Positions 37,901-45,903 of a stretch of 64,000 nucleotides of DNA are shown piece after piece; positions within the stretch are counted from its first letter, which is position 1, and each line of letters begins with the position of its first letter. The stretch is taken from NCBI RefSeq assembly GCF_003113895.1, contig NZ_BDUD01000001.1, forward strand, positions 62,001-126,000. The letters are read 5' to 3'. Position numbers and translations under genes: made by a program. Source of the DNA: Nostoc commune NIES-4072 (GTDB taxonomy: Bacteria > Cyanobacteriota > Cyanobacteriia > Cyanobacteriales > Nostocaceae). The notes under the pieces are model-generated. The model did no database searches. It was not told where the DNA came from and saw nothing but the letters and a program-made list of their open reading frames with translations.

Positions 37901-38357
37901 TAAAAGGAATTGCTGTAAAAAGAACTTTTAAAAAAGTCTCTGGACAAGAAATACCTAATGTTTCAAAATTGACTTTAATTAGGTCTGTGAGAATAATCGC
38001 ATACAGTGCTGGTGCTGCTGCCCAGCTAAAAAAGTATCCTAATGCTACGTAACGACCTAAGCTAGGAAAGTTCTTTAGTAGCCTGGTAGTATAGTTTGGT
38101 GTTCCCCCAGCGACATCTGGCCAATGTCTACCTAGACTTTGTACTTGCAAGTTGAGTAAAAAGGAAATGATCGTGCCAAACAACCAAACTAAGATAGCTT
38201 TAGGCCCTAAGACTGCATGAATAATGGGGGCAGTACCAATCCATCCCACATGACCCGTTAAGCCAAAGCCCCAGGTTTCGAGATAACTCAGAGTTCGTGG
38301 TAAAGGCATTACCAAGCGTTGGTTCTTCTCTGCCTGTAGAGAATTTTTAGTAAGCAT
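34977..38357 (-). CDS. amino-acid permease-like domain fused to PAS, GGDEF and EAL domains
   Basis: 1126 aa. Residues about 20-445 are a twelve-helix APC-superfamily-like transporter (LSYLETWGFGLTGHVGW, then ADVAGGTPNY-like DVAGGTPNYTTRLLKNFPSL, YACETTSSFVADS). More helices follow at 470-530. Next are a PAS domain (TIPDTVLVLDENGKICQTNA), a GGDEF domain with intact GGDEF (768-772), its RxxD inhibitory site (RVGD, five residues before), and an EAL domain with E897-A-L in GFEALIRWHHPERG, TETLLMDN and DDFGTGYSSL. It should both make and degrade cyclic-di-GMP. The permease half is a plausible membrane sensor of an amino acid or other solute. A rare architecture. Confidence 0.88.
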   Translation of the reverse strand: MLTKNSLQAEKNQRLVMPLPRTLSYLETWGFGLTGHVGWIGTAPIIHAVLGPKAILVWLFGTIISFLLNLQVQSLGRHWPDVAGGTPNYTTRLLKNFPSLGRYVALGYFFSWAAAPALYAIILTDLIKVNFETLGISCPETFLKVLFTAIPFILAFSGTRALALLHLFFVLPAILLLLLFCFQGVVWSAFSTTSFKVILTSTDSLSFEEWAKCFFLASYSIYACETTSSFVADSRHPYKTLQFLTIAAWLIPAVFLGASWVLMCSAPNPTIDNAFLTLVTASKPFWGESASFIVTLLITISCLLSAATAVSNSPRILYQLALDDQLSPIFTFVSPQGVLGPAILVTFLLSLLCLNLGNVPQLVTVAGTCYLVSIMGLHLGLWLCRGKPQVLWPWWSLSFFCVEAVVLIVGGLAWNWRYFLVGLLLPIILMIGDVALRRLNLEPLDLKWWTQHYNIRSSRNNQDFVVLQVIVLVSLICITATSSWLIRDLLDKNYHNIHNSLLAILLVTLSVAGVAIACWTTLPQIVAIDDARKQAKSLFITTLDTIPDTVLVLDENGKICQTNAAAEELFQTTIQQLIGKKLNQLLVSYCGKPEQWSIRSEQTLKINQGLLIVESTISQPFNSQLREYVVIIRDITKRKLVEKELVQYRHQLEQMVLERTVELIRVNQQLEQDIIKRQQAQDQLLHNSLHDGLTGLPNQRLFLERVQQAIERNQEQNKYLFAVLFLDLDRFKVVNDSLGHLLGNKLLIEISHRLKSVLRVGDIVARFGGDEFTILIEEIEDISTAIQVAERIKKVLALPFQLNEHRVFTNASIGIALSRADYEQAAQILRDADVAMYCAKSLGKARYEVFDGKMHEGASLLLELETALRNALLKPEEFCLDYQPIISLTTGKIIGFEALIRWHHPERGLVSPQDFIPLAEETGMIVSIGQWVLYEACHQMHKWHIQFPSSLPLTMSVNFSGKQITQPDVFKQVKHILDQTGLNPCTLKLEITETLLMDNFELATTVLSQLTAMNVELHMDDFGTGYSSLNYLHRLPIKTLKIDRSFVSNIGSRGENLEIIRAIVTLAHNLNMSVTAEGIETVEQLAQLKALQCDYGQGYFFLPAMESAEVETLLAANLCNKNFLKR

Positions 38358-38580
38358 TGTTTCTTAGGGAGATTTACTGGCCTTTTCAGTCAATAGCCGA
38401 ATATTGCTGTAGATAGCTTCAGTATAAACGCTGGACTTATCGGAAAAACTACTTAATTATTACCACTATTTATCGAGGAAGGCAGAAGGCAGAGTGCAGC
38501 CTTTGATAGGGTTATTATGGGGTCAGCCCTGCTCCCTTCCCCCTGCCTCTTCGTTGAAATCACCAGTTCTGAAGCTATAG
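38358..38580. other. intergenic region with GAGGCAGGG-type repeat
   Basis: Holds GAAGGCAGAAGGCAGAGTGC and later CCCCCTGCCTCTTCGTTGA at about 38537-38556, a dispersed repeat also seen near 13375-13396 and 39562-39582. No gene. Confidence 0.4.
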
Positions 38581-39465
38581 CTATAGCTTTTGCAACAACT
38601 CCTGAGTTAACTGAAAGAACGCTTTTGAGCCACCTGATTGAGGAGCATTTAAAACAGCTGGCATAAAACTATCAACAGCCTTAGCAACATTGACATCAAC
38701 TGGTATTTGTACCTTACAAATTTTTTCTACACCGAAATCTTCAACAACGCGGTGCATCACTTGTTTATAGTATCTGCCAGTGAGAAGGTTAGCGCTAGAC
38801 ATGCTAAATACAATTCCCAGCATTTTGATATCTATTTTGGTTTCATTTCCGTGACTGTCTTTTAATTGGGCAATGCGTCTTTCTAGTAGTTGAATACCCA
38901 CTACAGATAAAGGTTCTGGTTTAGCAGGAAGTATGTAAAAATCACTTGCAGCTAAAGCGCTACGAGTCAATAAATTATATCCAGGCGCACAATCCAAGAG
39001 AATAAAATCATATTCTTGACGTACAGTTTTTAAAATATTATTGATTAAGACTCTCTCAAAGCGATTCCAAATTGTTTCAAAGTCTTGTTCACCCAAAGCA
39101 GTTGCTTGCTGATGCAGCATTTCTGAGACAACAAATTCATCATATAAGTCAATATCTCCTGGTAATAAATCCAATCCGGGAAGATTACAAACCTGGGATT
39201 GAATGATATCTTTAATTGTCAATTTTGCTTCTGGTTCTGGATTGATAACTTGATCGATCAGATACCTAAATGTCTTACTTTGTTTACGACGCTTGGCAAA
39301 ATCTAAAGGTGACATCAAACTGAGTGTGGCGCTAATTTGGCTGTCTAAATCAAGGACAAGCACCCGTTTACCATGATTTTTAGCTAAACAGGTAGCTAAG
39401 TTGACAGTGAGGGTGGTTTTACCAACGCCACCTTTCATATTTGCAGTAGCAATTATATATCCCAT
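38581..39465 (-). CDS. ParA/Soj family ATPase
   Basis: About 294 aa from ATG 39465 (GAGGA 8-13 nt upstream; an in-frame start at 39495 is less likely). Deviant Walker A ATANMKGGVGKTTLTVNLA, Walker A' LVLDLDSQISATLS and Walker B DFILLDCAPGYNLL mark the ParA family. It ends SKAFFQLTQELLQ. No parB or centromere-like repeats are adjacent, so it is an orphan ParA that may position a cellular cargo rather than segregate a plasmid. Confidence 0.88.
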   Translation of the reverse strand: MGYIIATANMKGGVGKTTLTVNLATCLAKNHGKRVLVLDLDSQISATLSLMSPLDFAKRRKQSKTFRYLIDQVINPEPEAKLTIKDIIQSQVCNLPGLDLLPGDIDLYDEFVVSEMLHQQATALGEQDFETIWNRFERVLINNILKTVRQEYDFILLDCAPGYNLLTRSALAASDFYILPAKPEPLSVVGIQLLERRIAQLKDSHGNETKIDIKMLGIVFSMSSANLLTGRYYKQVMHRVVEDFGVEKICKVQIPVDVNVAKAVDSFMPAVLNAPQSGGSKAFFQLTQELLQKL

Positions 39466-39613
39466 TTGTTGAGTCCTCTGTTGACGCATTCCCATGTAGG
39501 TAGCGTATACCTGTCTCGATCTATTAAATCTTTCATTAAATTTAATATTTTCAGAATCTCAATGAAGAGGCAGAGGGCAGGGAGAAATGACCTTTTGTTC
39601 GTACCATGAGTGG

Positions 39614-39634
39614 ATTTACGCGGTGCTGTACTAG
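39614..39634. repeat. solo end of the 24743 MITE family
   Basis: TTTACGCGGTGCTGTACTAG; reverse complemented it matches the left end of the element at 24743. No partner end found nearby. Confidence 0.45.
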
Positions 39635-39707
39635 TAAAATTGCTGTCACTTTGGTTGAAAGCTAGATACTATTAGATTCGGCGTGTTTACTGTTCGGGAG
39701 TGCCAAA

Positions 39708-40880
39708 ATGTCTAAACAGCTGGGTCAAAAAATCGCACCTACACCTATATCAAATGATATCAATGTGGTGGATTTGATTGATCAATACTTTACCGCTTAC
39801 AACTCAGCGCGGTTGCGGGAAATCTGCCAACTATTGAGTCGTGATGTGCTAACGGAAGGTGTGACAGTGGGAGTTAGCCTTTCCGGTGCGATGACGCCAG
39901 CAGGATTCGGGGTTTCAGCACTTGCACCCTTAATTCGCAACGGCTTTATTGACTGGATGATTAGCACTGGTGCAAATCTTTACCACGATATGCACTACGG
40001 TTTAGGTTTTGAACTTTTTGCTGGTAATCCGTTTTTGGATGATGTGAAACTGCGCCAGGAAGGCACTATTCGCATTTATGACATTATCTTTGGTTACGAT
40101 GTGCTGCTGGAAACTGATGCGTTCATCCGCAAGATTTTGCAAGGGGAAGCGTTTCAGAAGCGGATGGGAACTGCTGAGTTTCACCATTTATTAGGTAAAT
40201 ATGTTCGGGAAGTAGAAAAGCAGTTGGGTGTACAACATTCGTGTTTGCTTGCTACAGCTTATGAGTATGGCGTGCCTATATATACGTCTTCTCCAGGAGA
40301 TAGTTCAATTGGAATGAATGTGGCGGCTTTGGCTCTGGAAGGTTCGCAATTGGTGTTAGATCCATCAATTGACGTAAATGAAACGGCTGCGATCGCATAT
40401 AATGCCCGTGAATCTGGAGGTAAAAGTGCGGCTGTAATTCTTGGTGGCGGTAGTCCCAAAAACTTTTTGCTCCAAACCCAACCGCAACTTCACGAAGTAT
40501 TGGGGCTAGAAGAACGAGGACACGATTACTTTGTGCAGTTTACCGATGCGCGTCCTGATACAGGCGGTTTGTCTGGAGCAACCCCATCGGAAGCTGTCAG
40601 TTGGGGTAAGATTGACCCGGAAGAGTTACCTAACACTATTGTTTGTTATACCGATAGTACGATCGCTCTACCATTGGTGACAGCATACGTCTTGAACAAA
40701 TGCGAGCCTCGTCCACTAAAGCGTGTATACGACAAGCGAGAAGCCATTTTGGATAAACTGCAAAAAGACTATCTAGCAGCCAAAACCCAATCATCGGATC
40801 AAATTCCAACAGCAGTGGCTGAAAGTGCCCAAAAGCAAACAGCGACTTATCCTTGTGGGCGGTTGATTCCGAATACTTAG
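39708..40880 (+). CDS. deoxyhypusine synthase-like protein (homospermidine biosynthesis family)
   Basis: 390 aa. The NAD-dependent deoxyhypusine synthase fold is clear: [86 protein letters not shown] and the catalytic lysine K301 in [10 protein letters not shown]. Bacteria lack the eIF5A substrate, so bacterial members are thought to make homospermidine or another polyamine from spermidine/putrescine. The substrate is inferred. The final residues end a few bases before cassette D. Confidence 0.85.
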   Translation: MSKQLGQKIAPTPISNDINVVDLIDQYFTAYNSARLREICQLLSRDVLTEGVTVGVSLSGAMTPAGFGVSALAPLIRNGFIDWMISTGANLYHDMHYGLGFELFAGNPFLDDVKLRQEGTIRIYDIIFGYDVLLETDAFIRKILQGEAFQKRMGTAEFHHLLGKYVREVEKQLGVQHSCLLATAYEYGVPIYTSSPGDSSIGMNVAALALEGSQLVLDPSIDVNETAAIAYNARESGGKSAAVILGGGSPKNFLLQTQPQLHEVLGLEERGHDYFVQFTDARPDTGGLSGATPSEAVSWGKIDPEELPNTIVCYTDSTIALPLVTAYVLNKCEPRPLKRVYDKREAILDKLQKDYLAAKTQSSDQIPTAVAESAQKQTATYPCGRLIPNT

Positions 40881-41145
40881 GGAGTGGGGAGGCAGGGGAG
40901 GCAGGGGAGGCAGGGGAGTAGGGGGGCAGGGGGAGCAGGGGAAGCAGGGGAGGCAGGGGAGGCAGGGGAGACAAGGGGACAAGGGGACAAGAGGTGAGAA
41001 CTTGAAACAAGTCTTTCCCCTTGTCCCCAATTCTCCTTGTCCCCAAGTCCTCTTACCCATGCCCAATGCCCAATGCCCCATGCCCCATGCCCCATGCCCC
41101 ATGCCCAATGCCCCATGCCCAATGCCCAATACCCCATGCCCCTCA
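40881..41145. repeat. composite repeat cassette D
   Basis: GGGAGGCAGG and GGGGGAGCAG octamer-type units, GGGGACAA units, the core (AACTTGAAACAAGTCTTTCCCC, here with one change), then CCCAATG/CCCCATG heptamers in many copies to 41140. It lies between convergent genes and reaches the stop of the cyclase gene. Confidence 0.9.
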
Positions 41146-43047
41146 TTCCTTGCGTCCAATCAACAAATAAGTGGTCATTTTCCCTTTGCCTTGAACTTCG
41201 ATTTCGCCGCGCTTTTCAAATAAAAATTCATTACACAAAGATTTATAAGTATCTTCTGTAACTTGGATTTTACCAACAATACCTTGGGATTCCATGCAGT
41301 AGGCGATGTTTACTGTGTCTCCCCAGAGATTATACGTAATTTCTTTGAATTCAATTACTCTCGTAGCTACGGAACCAGTATGGATGCCGATACGGATGCT
41401 AAAGTTTTGGTTATTCTCAGTATTAAATAGAGCGATCGCAGTTTGCATCTGGAGTGCCATTTGAGCGATCGCTTGAGCATGATCCCGGCGGCGTGTGGGC
41501 AAACCACCAACTACCATATAAGCATCGCCAATGGTTTTAATCCTCTCTAAACCATGTTGTTCGGTGAGGCGATCAAAAGTTGAGAAAATCGAGTTAAGTA
41601 AGTTTAGCAGTTGAATTGCACTCATAGAAGCAGCAATTTCGGTAAAGCTGACAATATCTGCAAATAAAACTGTGACATCAGCAACGTCTTCGACAATGTT
41701 AGCTACTTCATTTAAAGGTTTAGGGATTGCTCCTGGCGAAATATTTAACAATAAACGTTCGGTTTCTTCCTGCTGATGGCGCAGCGCTTCTTCTGCTGCT
41801 AGTCGCTGGGTAATATTGCGAAAAATGCCACGAGTCGCAACTGGATAACCTTCGACAAATTTACAGTTAATATTACCTTCTAGAAAAATTGTTTGACCGC
41901 CTTTAGTAACGAATGCAGCTTTTACTTGCCCGATCTTTTCTCCTGACAGCACCCGATAAAACCTTTGCAAACAGTCTTGTTTAAACTCTGGATGTATAAT
42001 ATCGAAAACATTCATATTCACAATTTCAGATTCGCTATATCCCAAAGCTTCTTGCCATGCACGATTGACATATAAAAAACGACCATAAGCATTAACACAT
42101 TGAATCAAATCATTAGCATTTTCAAATAAATCTCGATATCGTTCTTCACTTTCTACAAGAGCATCTTCTGCTTGTTTACGTTTGATAAACTGGGCGATTT
42201 GACTACCAATAGAACCCACCATTTGCAATAACTCTTTATCTTTTGGTTGTATATCCCGGCTAAAGAAAACCATCACTCCTAAGATTTCACTATCGTCTAA
42301 GATGGGGAAGCCAAAAGCTGCGTGTAATCCAGCCTCAGCAGCAGGTTGCGATCGCCTTTGGTCTCCATCTTCTGTGATATCTTGAATCCACAAAGGCAAA
42401 CGTCTGATCCAAATTCGACCAGGTAAGCCAACACCGGGTATATATGTAGTTTGCCAGGTGATTGCTTTAAACTCTCGCACAGAAATTACTCGACTTGACC
42501 AAATTTCCACACACCTTAATACTGCATTAAGGCTATCTCCTTGTACCGAAGTGCCAATATATTGACTTGGTGCCCAAAGTTCGCCTAAATCCCATCCTAA
42601 GTTTTGACAAATCGACTGTAAAATTTTCGGAATTACCTGTTTTACAGTTTGTGATTCTGATAATAGACGAGTGATAGCATACTGGGCACTTGTCCGTTGT
42701 TCCCGTTGCTGCCGAGCAGTAATATCCCGACCAATGTAGACAATCTCTTCTAATCCTTTTATTTTTTTCGGAATTACTGAACAAGAAAAAGCAATCAACC
42801 GCTTTTCTCTAGTCTTAGTTCGGCAAACTACCTCTAAATTTTGAAGATTTTTCTGATAGAAAGAATGCTGGTGAATGGCTTTTATTAAAACTTGCTCATC
42901 ATCAATTATTAATGATATTGGTTTATTGATTAATTCTTCTTCACTAAAACCAAATAATTCTTGAGCTGCACGATTTACTTTTTTTATTCTTCCTATATTA
43001 TTAGTTATAAACAAAGCATCTGCCATTGCAGTAATTACTTGTTCCAT
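41143..43047 (-). CDS. class III adenylate cyclase with PAS and GAF domains
   Basis: 634 aa: PAS (about 1-110), GAF (about 125-285; GWDLGELWAPS, LPGRIWI, FGFPILDDSEILGVMVFFS), PAS (about 300-415), coiled linker, then a cyclase domain (about 450-625). The metal aspartates are in LFADIVSFTEIA and TIGDAYMVVGG; the base-specifying pair is Lys in RIKTIGD and Asp in LWGDTVN, indicating ATP. The transition-state Asn580 is present but the Arg four residues on is Cys584 (VNIAYCMES instead of VNTASRMES). That change normally cuts activity strongly, so the protein may be weak, dead or use another residue. The start is ATG 43047. Confidence 0.88.
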   Translation of the reverse strand: MEQVITAMADALFITNNIGRIKKVNRAAQELFGFSEEELINKPISLIIDDEQVLIKAIHQHSFYQKNLQNLEVVCRTKTREKRLIAFSCSVIPKKIKGLEEIVYIGRDITARQQREQRTSAQYAITRLLSESQTVKQVIPKILQSICQNLGWDLGELWAPSQYIGTSVQGDSLNAVLRCVEIWSSRVISVREFKAITWQTTYIPGVGLPGRIWIRRLPLWIQDITEDGDQRRSQPAAEAGLHAAFGFPILDDSEILGVMVFFSRDIQPKDKELLQMVGSIGSQIAQFIKRKQAEDALVESEERYRDLFENANDLIQCVNAYGRFLYVNRAWQEALGYSESEIVNMNVFDIIHPEFKQDCLQRFYRVLSGEKIGQVKAAFVTKGGQTIFLEGNINCKFVEGYPVATRGIFRNITQRLAAEEALRHQQEETERLLLNISPGAIPKPLNEVANIVEDVADVTVLFADIVSFTEIAASMSAIQLLNLLNSIFSTFDRLTEQHGLERIKTIGDAYMVVGGLPTRRRDHAQAIAQMALQMQTAIALFNTENNQNFSIRIGIHTGSVATRVIEFKEITYNLWGDTVNIAYCMESQGIVGKIQVTEDTYKSLCNEFLFEKRGEIEVQGKGKMTTYLLIGRKE

Positions 43048-43690
43048 GTAATTTTTGTATTAAATTCAAGAAGATAAGTTTTCAATATATAGTAATAGTA
43101 AAGTTAAATTTTTCGTTGATTAGACAATCATCATTAAATTAACAACTTAGTAATTAGAAATGACAATTAATAATTTAGTACCACTGATGATTATTTTAGT
43201 TATTCTTTCAAATTTTGAGCAATATACAAGCTTGTTTGGGTAAATTTTTTAGAACTTACTAATACTCAGTTTTATTACTGAAATTGATATTAATTGATTA
43301 ATTGTGCTATTTTTTCACATCAACCCAGTGTAGTTGAGCGAAAATGACTATGAGCAACCTTTTGATTTGGTTGATCAAAATTAACTAGGTAAGCAGAAAT
43401 AACATGTATTCTACCTTTTGGAGGATTGACAATTAAATGTAGTTCTGGGTGGTATTAGGAGATTATACTTAATAACGCAGTTTATAAACGATCGCTATTT
43501 TAACAAAACCACTCTTGTGCAATCCAGCGCTGAATAAAGCTGAAAGTTATATTGTTATCCATTTTAATAAAGTATAATATATTACAAAGTTTTGCTATAT
43601 CAAAAAGTAAACTTTTATTAAATGAAAAATTGTACTGCGATCGCCTAAAATTTAATCTTGAGAAAGTCGGCTCCATAAAGTTAGTCAAAA
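43048..43690. other. 640-bp AT-rich intergenic region
   Basis: Nothing convincing is seen. Small open frames exist but with no family match or ribosome site. It may contain the cyclase promoter (leftward). Confidence 0.3.
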
Positions 43691-43883
43691 GATTATTTGG
43701 CTATCGGTGGTAAAAAGTTTATTGGTAATCCTAAACAACCCACTATCTCTGTTTACCAATTAGTTGACGGTGAATACCAAAGTTACTCAATTTAGAGGCA
43801 ATGGGCGCATCGTCTCGCCTACTTTCCCAGAGTTAGATTTAACCGCCGAAGAGATTTTTCAAGCTGGTGCATACCCTGCATAG
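43691..43883 (+). pseudogene. Uma2/DUF820 restriction-endonuclease-like remnant
   Basis: One frame reads DYLAIGGKKFIGNPKQPTIS then VYQLVDGEYQ and a stop; a second frame takes over with TQFRGNGRIVSPTFPELDLT then AEEIFQAG before a stop. Together they are the C-terminal third of a Uma2-family protein, broken by a frameshift, with an altered KEYWVVNP motif. The rest of the gene is gone. Confidence 0.7.
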
Positions 43884-43916
43884 TTATTTAAATAAACGCG
43901 ATCGCACTTACCAACA

Positions 43917-44276
43917 ATGCAGATTACCCAAAGTCTCCATACAGCAATTCTCGTGACTGACTTAGAACGCTCTGAACATTTTTATGGCAAAGTATTGGGA
44001 TTATCCAAAATAGATCGTTCCCTAAAATACGCTGGTGCATGGTATCAAGTCGGCAACTATCAAATTCACCTGATAGTTGCACCTACTGTTCCCACCGAAA
44101 ACCCAAACGAAAAATGGGGACGCAACCCTCACGTAGCTTTCTCAGTCGTTAATTTGGACGCTGCCAAACAAGACTTGCTCAATCATAATTATCCTATTCA
44201 ACCCAGCGCTTCTGGTCGCCCTGCCCTATTCACCCAAGATCCTGATGGAAATATTATCGAGTTGAGTCAACAGTGA
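43917..44276 (+). CDS. VOC family (glyoxalase/bleomycin-resistance) protein
   Basis: 119 aa, one vicinal-oxygen-chelate domain made of two beta-alpha-beta-beta-beta modules: LHTAILVTDLERSEHFYGKV, YQVGNYQIHLIV, HVAFSVVNLDAAKQDL and ALFTQDPDGNIIELSQ. His8, His56-region and Glu near the C-terminus (DPDGNIIEL) could bind a divalent metal. Substrate is unknown. It starts 34 bp after the Uma2 remnant and ends just before cassette E. Confidence 0.85.
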   Translation: MQITQSLHTAILVTDLERSEHFYGKVLGLSKIDRSLKYAGAWYQVGNYQIHLIVAPTVPTENPNEKWGRNPHVAFSVVNLDAAKQDLLNHNYPIQPSASGRPALFTQDPDGNIIELSQQ

Positions 44277-44520
44277 GGAGGAGTGGGGAGGTAGGGGAGG
44301 CAGGGGGAGCAGGAGCAGGGGAGACAAGGAGACAAGGAGACTTAAATCAGAACTTGCAACAAGTGTTTCCCCTTTAGGACTTACGCACACTCTACGAATT
44401 CTCGGCGCTCTTGGCGTCTTGGCGGTTCGAGAAATTAAGCTTTTTAGCAATTTTTGCGTAAGTCCTACCCTTGTCCCCAAGTCCTCTTTCCAATGCCCCA
44501 TGCCCAATGACCAATGACTA
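44277..44520. repeat. composite repeat cassette E, interrupted by a MITE
   Basis: GGGGAGG/GGGGGAGCA octamers, GAGACAAG units, core GACTTAAATCAGAACTTGCA then CAAGTGTTTCCCCTT, interrupted at 44375-44467 by the 93-bp MITE, then CCCTTGTCCCCAAGTCC and ATGCCC/CCAATGA units. The next gene starts in the final ATGACTA unit. Confidence 0.9.
44375..44467. mobile_element. 93-bp MITE, copy 2, with 5-bp target duplication
   Basis: Same sequence as 5483-5575. It is flanked by CCCTT (44370-44374) and CCCTT (44468-44472). Removing the element and one CCCTT restores the uninterrupted cassette seen elsewhere (TTTCCCCTTGTCCCC), which documents the insertion. Confidence 0.92.
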
Positions 44521-45861
44521 ATGAAAATAATTGCCTACTCTTACACCAATCCTCTACTAGAATCTTCTCCCGATCAAGGTGACTGGGGATGGGAGGTGGA
44601 TCGGGTTTATGAAGATTTGGGTAAGCCAGAGTCTTCTGGACACGCTACGCGAGAGTCCTACGGACACGCTACGCGAACGCAATTACAACAATTATTTACC
44701 GATTGCGAAACTGAACCAGCAGATTATCTGTTGATTCGTCGGTTGGAAGAATTAGGAGATACTGTAGAGGAAATTAGCGATCGCTTACATCAACTTGAAG
44801 TAATGGGAGTAGCAATAATTGCCACAGAACAACCCTATACTTCCGAAAATTATCCTCTGGGCGCTGACTTGCTAAATTTGCTACACGCAATCCAACGTCA
44901 GCAACGTAGCCGTCGCATCCGTCAAGGACACGCCCGTAATCGTCTTGAGGTTGCGCCGCCACCAGGCAAAGTTCCTTACGGTTATCGCAGAGGTAAGGGG
45001 AAATATACTGTTGATCGCAGTACTTCACCAGTAGTCAAAGATTTTTTTGAACACTTTTTACTCTATGGTTCCCTGCGAGGTTCAGTTCGTTACTTGGCGA
45101 AAAAATACGGCAAAAAAATCTCTGTCACCACAGGAAGACGCTGGCTAACTAATCCAGTTTATCGCGGCAATACAGCTTACCAAAATGGTGAAATTATCTC
45201 TAATACCCATATTCCGATAATTTCTAAGGAAGAAGCTGCCCAAGTTGACCGACTTTTGCGCCGTAACAGCCGTTTACCACCCCGAACTGCTAGTGCTAGG
45301 CGCTCTTTAGCTGGGTTGGTTGTCTGTGCTCAGTGTCAGTCACATCTAACAGTTACTCGTGTTACCCAACGCAACCAAGATAAAGAGTATCTTTATTTAC
45401 GTTCTACTAGCTGTCCGCAACGCCCCAAGTGTAAGGCTATTCCCTACCAAGAGGTTTTAGAACATACAATTGAAACCGTTTGCCGTGACTTACCCTTAGC
45501 TGTTGCGGGGATGAATTTTCCCCAGTTGGATGCAGTTAAGAATAGTTTAGGACAAGCGATCGCTCGTCAGCAAGAAATACTTGCTCAGTTACCCGCGTTA
45601 ATTGAAACTGGAATTTTAGATGTTGAAACAGCAAAGTTAAGGGCTTACAAACTCCGCACAGAAATTTCTGCACTCGAAGCAAAGTTGGCGACTCTTCCTC
45701 CAGTTAACTTGCGTTCTGTTGCTCAAGCTGTTTCAATACCACAATTTTGGTTAGATTTGTCGGAAACAGAGCGACGATTTTACTTTCGAGAGTTTATCAG
45801 GCAAATTGACATTACTGTTGAGAATAAAGAATTAAAACTCCAAGTTATTTTTATTTTTTAA
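44521..45861 (+). CDS. serine-recombinase family protein with degenerate catalytic domain (XisF-like)
   Basis: 446 aa. Order: resolvase-like domain (1-140), recombinase domain (about 145-260; GKVPYGYRRGKGKYTVD, RRWLTNPVYRG), zinc ribbon (CAQCQSHL...CPQRPKC), C-terminal coiled coil. The layout is that of large serine recombinases and cyanobacterial XisF. The catalytic YxRVS motif is replaced by AYSYTNP and DRLxR by RLEELGD, so strand cleavage is unlikely. Residues about 39-53 (SGHATRESYGHATR) come from a short dispersed repeat (nt 44637-44682). The ATG at 44521 lies in the last repeat unit of cassette E, with no clear ribosome site. Possibly a DNA-binding relic with a new role. Confidence 0.82.
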   Translation: MKIIAYSYTNPLLESSPDQGDWGWEVDRVYEDLGKPESSGHATRESYGHATRTQLQQLFTDCETEPADYLLIRRLEELGDTVEEISDRLHQLEVMGVAIIATEQPYTSENYPLGADLLNLLHAIQRQQRSRRIRQGHARNRLEVAPPPGKVPYGYRRGKGKYTVDRSTSPVVKDFFEHFLLYGSLRGSVRYLAKKYGKKISVTTGRRWLTNPVYRGNTAYQNGEIISNTHIPIISKEEAAQVDRLLRRNSRLPPRTASARRSLAGLVVCAQCQSHLTVTRVTQRNQDKEYLYLRSTSCPQRPKCKAIPYQEVLEHTIETVCRDLPLAVAGMNFPQLDAVKNSLGQAIARQQEILAQLPALIETGILDVETAKLRAYKLRTEISALEAKLATLPPVNLRSVAQAVSIPQFWLDLSETERRFYFREFIRQIDITVENKELKLQVIFIF

Positions 45862-45903
45862 ATAAATAAACCACACAGTTAAATCGTGTGATTCAAATAA
45901 ACA

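Noticed and set aside
38581..39465. ParA as proof of a plasmid or prophage
   Set aside because: No parB, parS-like repeats, replication or phage genes nearby.
43500..43688. 62-aa minus-strand frame
   Set aside because: AT-rich, no start context, no family.
44521..45861. active site-specific excisase for a heterocyst DNA element
   Set aside because: Catalytic Ser and Arg motifs missing and no adjacent element boundaries or interrupted nif-type gene.
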